A DNA stretch of 7,059 nucleotides from an uncultured Clostridiaceae bacterium (GCA_949841235.1 CATKZA010000089.1:1-7059), one strand, 5' to 3'; counted from the stretch's first letter, positions 1 through 6,726 are shown. Notes: generated by a model from the letters alone, not told the origin. Translations and numbers: made by a program.

Positions 1-60
1 GGCCATGGCACAGAATATGTTTTGATTGATGAGGAATACCCCCTCGTTGCAGTTGACTAG
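1..60 (+). CDS. 3' end of an unidentified rightward gene (partial)
   Basis: Frame 1 is open from the window edge to a TAG stop at 58-60 and gives 19 residues ending EEYPLVAVD. The other two forward frames close within this stretch. The composition, rich in Glu, Asp, Tyr and branched aliphatic residues, looks like a soluble protein tail. It converges on the leftward gene at 57-599, and the two stops overlap in the palindrome CTAG (57-60). The fragment is too short to name a family. Being open over 20 codons could be chance, so confidence is moderate. Confidence 0.5.
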   Translation, partial: GHGTEYVLIDEEYPLVAVD

Positions 61-599
61 TTTCTTGTCTGGGGTAAATCAAACTCAGCCGAAACTGTCT
101 CTTTACCGGCATTTTCTTTCTTCTGACTGCCTTTCTCCTTGTTCGTATACTCTTTTACTATTCTGTAACGGCCTGCTTCTAAATCTCCATAATTATCCTC
201 TATATAGGCCCTGTAACTATATTCTTGTCCGGATAAAATATCTATGCTAGATAAGTTAAATGCTCCAGCTTCAGGTAATGGCTGCACATCCACAAAGGAT
301 TTGCCCTTTAAAACCTGTAGATGATACTCCTCACCAATCATAATGTCTTTTTTTGTTTTGTTGACAATCGTGCACACGAAAGTAATACGATCGTCTTCGG
401 TTATCTCAGCACGCATTGTCACCAATCCATCCTCCCTAACTGTTTGCTCTTCCGTCTTTTTTTCACACCCAAAACAAATCAAGAACAGGCATGCAGCCGC
501 CAAAGACAGAAGAATGGCACCTACGGCCGCCATCACCACCATCCTGCCATTCCTCCTATCCTCTAACCAGTCCACCAAACTCTTCATAATGTCTCCCAT
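57..599 (-). CDS. Membrane-anchored extracytoplasmic protein with bacterial Ig-like domain
   Basis: A protein of 180 residues. I chose the ATG at 597-599 because AGGAGGG lies 6 nt upstream of it. The ATG six codons further upstream would place that Shine-Dalgarno sequence inside the gene. Residues 1-19 are a charged cytoplasmic segment (KSLVDWLEDRRNGR). Residues 20-44 are a hydrophobic helix ending in FGC at Cys45. This is either an uncleaved N-terminal anchor or an atypical lipoprotein signal, since Phe at -2 and Cys at -3 fit a lipobox poorly. Residues from about 58 look like a small beta-sandwich: FVCTIVNKTKKDI, a GEEYHLQVL strand, an AFNLSSIDILSGQEYSY turn, then LEAGRYRIVKEYT. This pattern resembles the bacterial Ig-like domains (Big_14-like) of many Lachnospiraceae surface proteins; the family name is from memory. 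A Lys/Glu-rich insertion precedes a last strand, VSAEFDL. It is transcribed divergently from the operon starting at 923. No enzyme motif is seen and the function is unknown. Confidence 0.85.
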   Translation of the reverse strand: MGDIMKSLVDWLEDRRNGRMVVMAAVGAILLSLAAACLFLICFGCEKKTEEQTVREDGLVTMRAEITEDDRITFVCTIVNKTKKDIMIGEEYHLQVLKGKSFVDVQPLPEAGAFNLSSIDILSGQEYSYRAYIEDNYGDLEAGRYRIVKEYTNKEKGSQKKENAGKETVSAEFDLPQTRN

Positions 600-727
600 A
601 TCTATCCCTCCTCTCATTTATCCCCTATAAAAGCCCTTCTATAATATACAACGAAATAAAATGCCGATTGGGTGCAAAAATATGCGCTGGCAGGAAATTG
701 ACAGAATATTTATGGCCTTTTGGAAAG
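600..727. other. Divergent intergenic region, left part
   Basis: This is the upstream side of the leftward Ig-like gene and contains its Shine-Dalgarno (AGGAGGG on the minus strand, 606-612). An AT-rich patch at 641-648 reads TATATTATAG on the minus strand and could include its -10 element. No well-spaced -35 partner is visible: the nearest TTGCAC, at 672-677, is 23 nt away. A perfect TTGACA at 698-703 on the plus strand has no -10 at the right distance. Nothing else recognisable is seen here. Confidence 0.4.
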
Positions 728-762
728 GTCGTTCAAGTCGTAATCTTTGTCGTTCAGGTCGT
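728..762 (+). promoter_or_regulatory. Direct-repeat operator, probable LytTR-family response regulator site
   Basis: Two 14-bp direct repeats, GTCGTTCAAGTCGT (728-741) and GTCGTTCAGGTCGT (749-762), differ at one position and have a period of exactly 21 bp, two helical turns. The core can be written as two 9-mers, TCGTTCAAG and TCGTTCAGG, separated by 12 nt. This matches the architecture of LytTR sites (AgrA, ComE, BlpR and VirR types: roughly 9-bp direct repeats with a 12-13 nt gap, cores like ACAGTTAAG). The repeats sit 15 nt upstream of a -35 element, and 42 nt separate the right core from the -10, an activator-like placement. The assignment is inference. The site could instead bind another tandem-dimer regulator. 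Confidence 0.6.
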
Positions 763-777
763 TTTCTGCAAAATGCA

Positions 778-806
778 TTGAAATGGATACTGGAATAATG
801 TATAGT
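778..806 (+). promoter_or_regulatory. Sigma-A-type promoter for the 923-3366 operon
   Basis: TTGAAA (778-783), a 17-nt spacer and TATAGT (801-806) form a good promoter just downstream of the direct repeats. Transcription would begin near 812-814 and leave a 5' leader of about 110 nt. A second TATAAT at 840-845 has only a poor -35 (TTCAAC, 18-nt spacing) and is the less likely alternative. The leader has no obvious stable hairpin. Confidence 0.6.
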
Positions 807-922
807 AAGTATTACTTCAACGATTAAATATCAAGGGAATATAATAGCTGGAATAATAGAAATCTACCGAATAGATAAAATGAAAAACACGAGAACTATT
901 TTTAAAAGGAGACATAATTTCT

Positions 923-1138
923 ATGATGAACAAAAAATGGATGGCATTATTATGCTGCGTGACGCTGGCAATATCACCAATGAGCCAAATCAAAACCTCT
1001 CAAGGAGCCGCCAAAACGCAGAAGCAGACGAAGGATAAGACAAAGACCTCAGGGAAGAAAACAAACTGGAATACAATATTTTGCCCGGATTGCAAAGCAA
1101 AGATCAATGCTTATCTGCAAAAATGGTGCATGCCTTGA
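923..1138 (+). CDS. Small secreted Lys-rich peptide with three cysteines
   Basis: This encodes 71 residues. AAAGGAGA (905-912) precedes the ATG with a gap of about 10 nt, and a second ATG follows immediately. Residues 1-30 look like a Sec signal peptide: a basic start (MMNKKW), a hydrophobic core (MALLCCVTLAISP) and a likely cleavage after QGA or QGAA near 29-30. Residues 31-47 are a Lys/Thr/Gln-rich linker. The C-terminal 24 residues, from Asn48, contain Trp49, a CPDC motif (Cys54, Cys57), Trp68 and Cys69. The predicted mature part has ten Lys against two Asp. It is the first gene after the putative LytTR promoter and ends 38 nt before the paralog pair. A secreted signal peptide, a bacteriocin-like peptide or a degenerate fragment of a larger protein are all possible. 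I recognise no family. Confidence 0.65.
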   Translation: MMNKKWMALLCCVTLAISPMSQIKTSQGAAKTQKQTKDKTKTSGKKTNWNTIFCPDCKAKINAYLQKWCMP

Positions 1139-1142
1139 CAGG

Positions 1143-2270
1143 CAAGCACAACGCATAGTAGAAAGGAGCATGCAGAATGAAAAGAAAAATCAGCATATTT
1201 ATTTTAATCCTCGCATTAGCAATATGCACCGTGCCGCAACAGGATGCCCTGGCATTAACGCCACCCAAGGAACCCATGTACAGATATGAAGTGCCACGAG
1301 ATTTTATCTGGTGGCTGTATGACAAAAAAGAGTCAGAACAAGAGTCGGAATATGCGCAAGAATTTATCAAAGCTTACAAGGATGAACAGGGCTATCTTTT
1401 AGTGCCTAAGATTACAGATGCGGTACTGGACGATGTGTGTTGGGGATATGAGGGCATTTCTGTGAATTATGGCTTTCACAAAGGAGACATATCATGGGTA
1501 ATGTATGTGCGTCCCGCAAAAGATTGCAAAGAGCAATATGCTTATACTTTTGACTATTATTCAAATGACATTGTAGAACTCGTAAATAAAAAGGAGGGAG
1601 GAATCGAACTCAACAAAAATAAGTCCTATGAATGGATATACGAAGAGGATCCTCAGAGATCCTGCATCATCACAGAATATTATCTAAAAAAAAGGCTTCG
1701 ATTAGGCGACCACACCACGGTAGATTGCGTGCAGAAAAATTGGCATAAAAAATATTTATATAATAATCAAGGATATGTTCATGTCACTTTGCATTTTATC
1801 AAAGATGGAATGTATATATGGCTAACCAGCCATTTACACGAAGGACAAGAAAATGCAACATTTGATACCCTAAAGACATGCACCTTTGAAAAGATGCCCA
1901 CCAATCCCAAATTGTCCTTGGACAAGAAGAAAAACAAAATTTCAAAAAAGAACGCTATTTTGCATACCACACTGCAAAACCCCACCAATCAGAATTTTAC
2001 CCATGTGGAATTATGGTTATATGACAAGAAGGAGAAAAGGTATCGGAAATTTCTCAGGAGAAAAGTAACGAAAAAGAGCATGCGAAAGGAAAAGGTCGCC
2101 CTCAAGTTTAACGTGCAGAAAATCGTCAAGGACTGGCGCAAGCAGTCTGCCAGAAGGAATCAATCCTCCTTTCCGCTAAAGAGAAAGAAGAAGTACAAAT
2201 ACATGGTACGAACGAAGGTGCTTGGAAAATATCTTGCGGTGAAGGGTAGTTTTCAATTAAAGTAGGAAAT
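1143..2270 (+). repeat. Tandem gene duplication, unit 1
   Basis: Unit 1 of a tandem duplication that spans the ribosome binding site, the gene and its 3' end. The 53 bp at 1143-1195 are identical to 2271-2323. They cover the spacer, the Shine-Dalgarno AAAGGAG (1162-1168, 8 nt before the ATG) and the first codons. Similarity stays high through the signal peptide, drops in the middle, and returns at 1870-2265, which matches 2971-3366 with few changes. Short post-stop sequences also match (GAAATC at 2266-2271, AAAATC at 3367-3372), which suggests where the copies join. Confidence 0.85.
1177..2265 (+). CDS. Secreted basic protein of unknown function, paralog A
   Basis: A protein of 362 residues. 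Residues 1-26 are a Sec signal peptide (MKRK, then a long aliphatic core, cut probably after ALA). Cys17 lies in LAIC, which lacks the small -1 residue of a lipobox. Residues 27-231 form a region rich in aromatics (FIWWLYDKK at about 43-51) with probable beta strands such as YVHVTLHFIKDGMYIWL and paired cysteines (DCVQ, KTC). Residues 232-362 are very basic: 41 of 131 are Lys or Arg against 7 acidic. Their spacing (NAILHTTLQNPTNQNF, VELWLYDKK, LKRKKKYKYMVRT, VKGSF) recalls a diverged fibronectin-III/Ig-like domain. No catalytic motif is recognised. It shares an operon with the small peptide upstream and paralog B downstream. The charge could favour binding to cell wall, nucleic acid or membranes; this is inference. 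Confidence 0.88.
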   Translation: MKRKISIFILILALAICTVPQQDALALTPPKEPMYRYEVPRDFIWWLYDKKESEQESEYAQEFIKAYKDEQGYLLVPKITDAVLDDVCWGYEGISVNYGFHKGDISWVMYVRPAKDCKEQYAYTFDYYSNDIVELVNKKEGGIELNKNKSYEWIYEEDPQRSCIITEYYLKKRLRLGDHTTVDCVQKNWHKKYLYNNQGYVHVTLHFIKDGMYIWLTSHLHEGQENATFDTLKTCTFEKMPTNPKLSLDKKKNKISKKNAILHTTLQNPTNQNFTHVELWLYDKKEKRYRKFLRRKVTKKSMRKEKVALKFNVQKIVKDWRKQSARRNQSSFPLKRKKKYKYMVRTKVLGKYLAVKGSFQLK

Positions 2271-3372
2271 CAAGCACAACGCATAGTAGAAAGGAGCATG
2301 CAGAATGAAAAGAAAAATCAGCACATTCATATTAATCCTCGCATTAACAATATGCACCGTGCCGCAACAAGATGCCCTATCAATGCCACCTTTGGGAATC
2401 ACGTACCACTATGAAACGCCGCAAGGTTTTATCTGGTGGCTGTATGACAAAAAACCATCGAGAGATGTGCAAGATAAATTTATCAAAGTTTACAAGGATG
2501 AACAGGGCTACCTTGCGGTTCCCCAGATTCGAGATGCCGAATTACGTGATGTACGTTGGGAATCTGGAGAACTCTCGGTAAATTATAGTTTTGCCAAAAA
2601 TGATGTCTCATGGGAAATAAATGTATGTCCTATAAAGGACTGCAAAAAAAAATCCTATTATTCAGATGATATCGTGGAATTGGCGAAGAACAGACATCAT
2701 TTTGAAGAACTCAATAAAAAGTACGAATATACTCGCACATTTAGTTATTCACAAAGGACTTACTACATAACAAATTATTTTTTCAAAAGGAAACTCCAGT
2801 TAGGAAATCAAACCACCGTAGATTGCGTGCAGGGAAACACATATGCAAAATATCCTGATTTGGATATGGAAAATGTCTCTGTTGATTTGCATTTTTTTAC
2901 AGAAGGAATGTATGTATCTGTAGATGGCTACGTGCCTGCCTTGGGGCAAGAAAACATGGTGGCTGATGCCCTAAAGACATGCACCTTTGAAAAGATGCCC
3001 ACCAATCCCAAATTGTCCTTGGACAAGAAGAAAAATAAAATTTCAAAAAAGAACGCCATTTTGCATGCCACGCTGCAAAATCCCACCAATCAGAATTTTA
3101 CCCATGTGGAATTATGGTTGTACGACAAAAAAGGGAAACGGTATCGGAGATTTCTCAGGAGAAAAGTAACGGAAAAGAGCATGCGAAAGGAAAAGGTCGC
3201 CCTCAAGTTTAACGTGCAGAAAATCGTCAAGGACTGGCGCAAGCGATCTGCCAGAAGGAATCAATCCTCCTTTCCGCTAAAGAGAAAGAAGAAGTACAAA
3301 TACATGGTACGAACAAAGGTGCTTGGAAAATATCTTGCGGTGAAGGGCAGTTTTAAATTAAAGTAGAAAATC
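2271..3372 (+). repeat. Tandem gene duplication, unit 2
   Basis: Second copy of the unit at 1143-2270, directly adjacent to it. The 5' 53 bp are identical and the 3' 396 bp (2971-3366) are nearly so. The central part has diverged and carries codon-sized gaps, giving a net loss of 27 bp. The frame is kept throughout, so both copies have probably been under selection since duplication. Confidence 0.85.
2305..3366 (+). CDS. Secreted basic protein of unknown function, paralog B
   Basis: A protein of 353 residues and tandem paralog of the gene at 1177, with an identical ribosome binding site 8 nt before the ATG. The signal peptide (residues 1-26) differs from that of A at only three positions. 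The C-terminal 131 residues (223-353) match A at 125 positions, with six substitutions. In between, only about half the residues match and several short gaps occur. Conserved landmarks there are FIWWLYDKK, YKDEQGYL, DIVEL, TTVDCVQ and LHF-GMY. Like A, it has a strongly cationic, possibly Fn3/Ig-like C-terminal domain and no recognised enzyme motif. There is no terminator between A and B, so the 39-nt gap fits co-transcription. A hairpin at 3415-3457 follows. The pattern of fixed ends and variable centre suggests that the central domain contacts a variable partner. Confidence 0.88.
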   Translation: MKRKISTFILILALTICTVPQQDALSMPPLGITYHYETPQGFIWWLYDKKPSRDVQDKFIKVYKDEQGYLAVPQIRDAELRDVRWESGELSVNYSFAKNDVSWEINVCPIKDCKKKSYYSDDIVELAKNRHHFEELNKKYEYTRTFSYSQRTYYITNYFFKRKLQLGNQTTVDCVQGNTYAKYPDLDMENVSVDLHFFTEGMYVSVDGYVPALGQENMVADALKTCTFEKMPTNPKLSLDKKKNKISKKNAILHATLQNPTNQNFTHVELWLYDKKGKRYRRFLRRKVTEKSMRKEKVALKFNVQKIVKDWRKRSARRNQSSFPLKRKKKYKYMVRTKVLGKYLAVKGSFKLK

Positions 3373-3414
3373 GTGGGGAGATTTTGGCAGCGGAATTCGC
3401 CATTAGTACAACAG

Positions 3415-3457
3415 AACCGCCAGCAAAGAATTCCTGAGGCATTCTTTGCTGGCGGTT
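3415..3457. terminator. Perfect hairpin between convergent genes, probable bidirectional terminator
   Basis: Arms at 3415-3431 and 3441-3457 form a perfect 17-bp stem (AACCGCCAGCAAAGAAT and its complement) around a 9-nt loop. It lies 48 nt after the stop of paralog B and 37 nt after the ileS stop, which is at 3495-3497 on the other strand. Neither side has a long U-run: only TT plus a few mixed bases follow on each strand. Termination could be imperfect, or the hairpin may mainly protect 3' ends. Confidence 0.75.
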
Positions 3458-3494
3458 TGCTGATTGACGCAACGTTACATTGAGCGCTGATCCT

Positions 3495-6400
3495 CTATAT
3501 CTTTTCCACGCCCAGCATCACGTTCTCCCCATTAATATTCCACTCCTTGGCAAATCCTGCTGCCACATCATAAGCCATCTCGTCAGCCAGCACATCTCCC
3601 TTGATAGAGCATTCATTTTTCTGCACAATCTCCCGAACCTTGTCGTTGTCCTGCATAGACACCCGGATATGGTCCATCACCTCAAAGCCGGCATCCTTCC
3701 GCATGGTCTGAATCTTGCTGATAACCTCCCTGACGAAGCCCTCTTCCAAAAGTTCCGGTGTCAGGTTGGTATCCAGCACCACCGTCACGCCATGGTCGGT
3801 ATCAGAAATATATCCCTCCATCTGAGCCGCTTCAATCAGCAAATCCTCCTCGGCAAGAGCCTCGTCGCTGCCCTCCACCTGGATTGTGAGCGTTCCCTTT
3901 TCCTTCAATTCCGCCATGGCCTTCTGACCATCCAGGTTCGCCAGAATCTCCTTCACCTGATTGATATTCTTGCCAAAGCGGCGACCCAGCGTCTTTAACT
4001 GGGGCTTGAAATTGTACGTGGTGAGCGAGCTCACATCCTCGGTCAGTTCCGCTTCCTTCACATTCAACTCGTCCTTGATAATATCCATATAGAACTGGGA
4101 TAGATCCTCCTCTGCCTTGACAAACATCTTGCCAATGGGCTGGCGGTTCTTGATATTGGCAGTATTCCGGCATGCCCGGCCTAATACTACCGCCTCCAAG
4201 ACGATTTCCATATCCGCTTCCAATTTCCCATCAATCCATGCTTCCTCCACTGCCGGGAAATCGCAGAGATGCACGCTCTCCGGGGCATTCCCATCAATAG
4301 AGCATACCAGATTGCGATAAATCTCCTCCGTCATGAACGGTATCATAGGTGCCGCCGCCTTGGAAATGGTCACCAGCGCAGTGTACAGCGTCATGTAGGC
4401 ATTGATTTTATCCTGCTCCATGCCCTTGGCCCAGAAGCGATCCCGGCACCTTCTCACATACCAGTTGCTCATCTCATCCACAAATTCCTGCAATGCCCTT
4501 GCCGTCTCCGGAATCTTATAGGCGGCTAAGTTTTCATCCACCGCCTTCACCGTGCTATTGAGCTTAGAGAGCAGCCATTTATCCATCACTGCCAGTTTAT
4601 CATATTCCAGCGCATATTTCGTAGCATCAAATTCATCAATATTGGCATACAGTACAAAGAATGCATACGTATTCCACAGCGTACCCATGAATTTGCGCTG
4701 TCCCTCCTGCACCGCCTTTCCGTGAAAACGATTGGGACGCCAGGGCGCGCTATTGACATAGAAATACCAGCGGATGGCATCCGCCCCATAATTTTCCAAA
4801 GCCTCAAAGGGATCTACCGCATTGCCCTTGGACTTGCTCATCTTCTGTCCATTCTCATCCTGCACATGCCCCAGCACGATCACATTCTCGTAGGGCGCTT
4901 TATTGAAAAGCAGCGTGGACTCCGCCATGAGAGAATAAAACCAGCCACGGGTCTGATCCACCGCCTCGGAGATAAACTGAGCCGGGAACTGCTGCTCGAA
5001 CAACTCCTTGTTTTCAAAAGGATAATGGTGCTGGGCAAAGGGCATGGCCCCGCTGTCAAACCAGCAGTCAATCACTTCCGGCACCCGCCGCATCACCTTC
5101 CCGCAATCCGGGCAGGCAAAAGTCACTTCATCAATATAGGGACGGTGCAGCTCCACCTCGGCATGCTTCGGATTGCCACTGCGCTCTGCCAGTTCTGCCC
5201 GGCTGCCGATAGATTCCTGCCGGCCGCATCCCTCGCACTCCCAGATGTTAAGAGGCGTCCCCCAGTAGCGGTTTCGGGAAATGCCCCAATCCTGAATATT
5301 CTCCAGCCAGTTTCCAAAGCGGCCTGTGCCGATGGAGTCGGGAATCCAGTTCACGGTATTGTTATTCCGAACCAAGTCATCCCGCACTTCCGTCATCTTG
5401 ATAAACCAGGATTCCCTAGCGTAATAGATCAGCGGAGTGTCGCATCTCCAGCAATGAGGATAATCATGCTCGAACTTGGGTGCCGCAAACAACTTCTCCC
5501 TAGCCTCCAAATCCTTCAAAACCTCCAAGTCCGCCTTCTTCACGAACAATCCGGCAAAGGGAGTCTCCTGGCTCATCTCCCCCTTCTCCGTCACAAACTG
5601 AACAAAGGGAAGGTCGTATTTTCTCCCCACATTAGCATCGTCCTCACCAAAGGCCGGTGCAATATGCACGATGCCGGTACCGTCAGACATGGTGACATAA
5701 CTGTCGCAGGTCACGAAAAAGCCCTTCTTATGCTGCTGTTCCGCCCGCTCCTTCGCACAATCAAAAAGCGGCTCGTACTCCTTGTACTCCAAATCCCTGC
5801 CCGCATAGGTCTCCAGCACCTCGTAAGCCTTCACGCCGTTCTCATCATCTGCCAGATCCCCCAGCACGCTATCCAGCAGAGCCTCTGCCAGATAATAAGT
5901 ATACCCGTCTGCCGCCTTCACCTTCACATACGTATCCTCCGGATTCACGCAGAGACCCACATTAGAGGGAAGCGTCCAGGGCGTGGTCGTCCATGCCAGG
6001 AAAAAGGCATCCTCTCCCACCACCTGAAAGCGCACGATGGCAGAACGCTCCTTCACCAATTTATACCCCTGCGCCACCTCCTGGGCAGAGAGGGGCGTTC
6101 CGCAGCGAGGACAATAGGGTACAATCTTAAAGCCCTTATACAATAGTTTCTTATCCCAGATTTCCTTCAGCGCCCACCACTCGGACTCAATAAAATTATC
6201 ATCGTAAGTCACATAGGGATTATCCATATCCGCCCAGAAGCCCACCGTTCCAGAGAAATCTTCCCACATGCCCTTATATTTCCACACAGATTCCTTGCAC
6301 TGCTTAATAAACGGCTCCATGCCATAGGCTTCGATCTGATCCTTGCCATCCAGCCCCAGAAGCTTCTCCACCTCCAGTTCCACCGGAAGCCCATGGGTAT

Positions 6401-6656
6401 CCCACCCCGCCTTTCTCGGCACCATGTATCCCTTCATCGTCTTATATCTGGGAATCATATCCTTAATGACACGGGTTAGCACATGGCCTATATGGGGCTT
6501 TCCGTTAGCGGTAGGCGGCCCGTCATAAAAAGTATAAACCGGTTTTCCCTCCCTGGCCTTCATTGATTTCTCGAAAATCTTCTGATTGCGCCAGAACTTT
6601 CCCACATTCTTTTCCCTCTGGACAAAATTCAGATCTGTAGATACTTTTTCGTACAT
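3495..6656 (-). CDS. ileS: Isoleucyl-tRNA synthetase, eukaryote-like (type 2) form
   Basis: A cytoplasmic class I synthetase of 1053 residues that charges tRNA-Ile with isoleucine using ATP. The start is MYEKVSTDLN, behind AAAGGAAGG; the open frame runs further upstream but through the leader and promoter, so longer starts are rejected. Residues 46-58 (GPPTANGKPHIGH) hold the HIGH motif at 55-58, followed by GWDTHGLPVE from 84. The CP1 editing domain shows WTTTPWTLPSN (222-232) and GTGIVHIAPAFGEDD (326-340). Cys pairs occur in YCPRCGT, CEGCG and CPDC. DCWFDSG surrounds Trp532 and KMSKS is at 605-609. The anticodon-binding part follows, then REVISKIQTMRKDAGFEV near 975-992. The GWDTHGLP variant, this C-terminal motif and the length point to the eukaryote-like group, which is generally less sensitive to mupirocin. 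All signatures are intact. The gene is preceded by its own promoter and an attenuator. Confidence 0.98.
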   Translation of the reverse strand: MYEKVSTDLNFVQREKNVGKFWRNQKIFEKSMKAREGKPVYTFYDGPPTANGKPHIGHVLTRVIKDMIPRYKTMKGYMVPRKAGWDTHGLPVELEVEKLLGLDGKDQIEAYGMEPFIKQCKESVWKYKGMWEDFSGTVGFWADMDNPYVTYDDNFIESEWWALKEIWDKKLLYKGFKIVPYCPRCGTPLSAQEVAQGYKLVKERSAIVRFQVVGEDAFFLAWTTTPWTLPSNVGLCVNPEDTYVKVKAADGYTYYLAEALLDSVLGDLADDENGVKAYEVLETYAGRDLEYKEYEPLFDCAKERAEQQHKKGFFVTCDSYVTMSDGTGIVHIAPAFGEDDANVGRKYDLPFVQFVTEKGEMSQETPFAGLFVKKADLEVLKDLEAREKLFAAPKFEHDYPHCWRCDTPLIYYARESWFIKMTEVRDDLVRNNNTVNWIPDSIGTGRFGNWLENIQDWGISRNRYWGTPLNIWECEGCGRQESIGSRAELAERSGNPKHAEVELHRPYIDEVTFACPDCGKVMRRVPEVIDCWFDSGAMPFAQHHYPFENKELFEQQFPAQFISEAVDQTRGWFYSLMAESTLLFNKAPYENVIVLGHVQDENGQKMSKSKGNAVDPFEALENYGADAIRWYFYVNSAPWRPNRFHGKAVQEGQRKFMGTLWNTYAFFVLYANIDEFDATKYALEYDKLAVMDKWLLSKLNSTVKAVDENLAAYKIPETARALQEFVDEMSNWYVRRCRDRFWAKGMEQDKINAYMTLYTALVTISKAAAPMIPFMTEEIYRNLVCSIDGNAPESVHLCDFPAVEEAWIDGKLEADMEIVLEAVVLGRACRNTANIKNRQPIGKMFVKAEEDLSQFYMDIIKDELNVKEAELTEDVSSLTTYNFKPQLKTLGRRFGKNINQVKEILANLDGQKAMAELKEKGTLTIQVEGSDEALAEEDLLIEAAQMEGYISDTDHGVTVVLDTNLTPELLEEGFVREVISKIQTMRKDAGFEVMDHIRVSMQDNDKVREIVQKNECSIKGDVLADEMAYDVAAGFAKEWNINGENVMLGVEKI

Positions 6657-6684
6657 GTTCTTCCTTCCTTTCCTGCTTACAGCC

Positions 6685-6716
6685 AAAAAGGCTTCCGCCC
6701 AAACAGGACGAAAGCC
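6685..6716 (-). terminator. Intrinsic terminator in the ileS leader (attenuator)
   Basis: Read on the minus strand, the left arm GGCTTTCGTCC (6716-6706), the loop TGTTT and the right arm GGGCGGAAGCC (6700-6690) form an 11-bp stem. Two of its pairs are G-U in RNA. TTTTT (6689-6685) follows at once. This is the layout of a rho-independent terminator. It lies about 100 nt after the predicted transcription start and 28 nt before the ileS start codon, so it would stop transcription before the gene unless prevented. Confidence 0.7.
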
Positions 6717-6726
6717 GGAGCTTCGT
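6708..6726 (-). promoter_or_regulatory. Possible antiterminator hairpin overlapping the ileS terminator
   Basis: On the minus strand, ACGAAGC (6726-6720) can pair with GCTTTCGT (6715-6708) across a small loop, leaving one bulged U. This uses most of the left arm of the terminator at 6685-6716, so the two hairpins exclude each other, as in attenuators. No T-box consensus (UGGNACCGCG) occurs in the leader, so what would choose between the folds is unclear. The stem is short, and confidence is limited. Confidence 0.4.

Noticed and set aside
26..630. Several short rightward open frames across the Ig-like gene
   Set aside because: They are antisense shadows of the leftward coding sequence, without ribosome binding sites or protein-like composition.
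698..703. Perfect TTGACA on the plus strand
   Set aside because: No -10-like hexamer occurs 16-18 nt downstream, so it is not supported as a promoter.
728..762. CRISPR or short tandem repeat array
   Set aside because: There are only two 14-bp copies with a 7-nt gap, next to a promoter. The geometry fits a regulator binding site instead.
1177..1254. Lipoprotein signal in the tandem paralogs (Cys17)
   Set aside because: The residue before Cys is Ile in both copies, which does not fit a lipobox. A cleavable Sec signal ending at ALA or ALS fits better.
3480..3998. Rightward open frame of 172 codons over the ileS 3' end
   Set aside because: Antisense to the C-terminal coding part of ileS. It starts just past the hairpin but has low-complexity composition and no family features.
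4722..6146. Long rightward open frame of 474 codons
   Set aside because: It lies wholly antisense to ileS, whose motifs are intact. Its His/Leu/Arg-rich translation is typical of the complement of a moderately GC-rich gene, and no ribosome binding site supports it.
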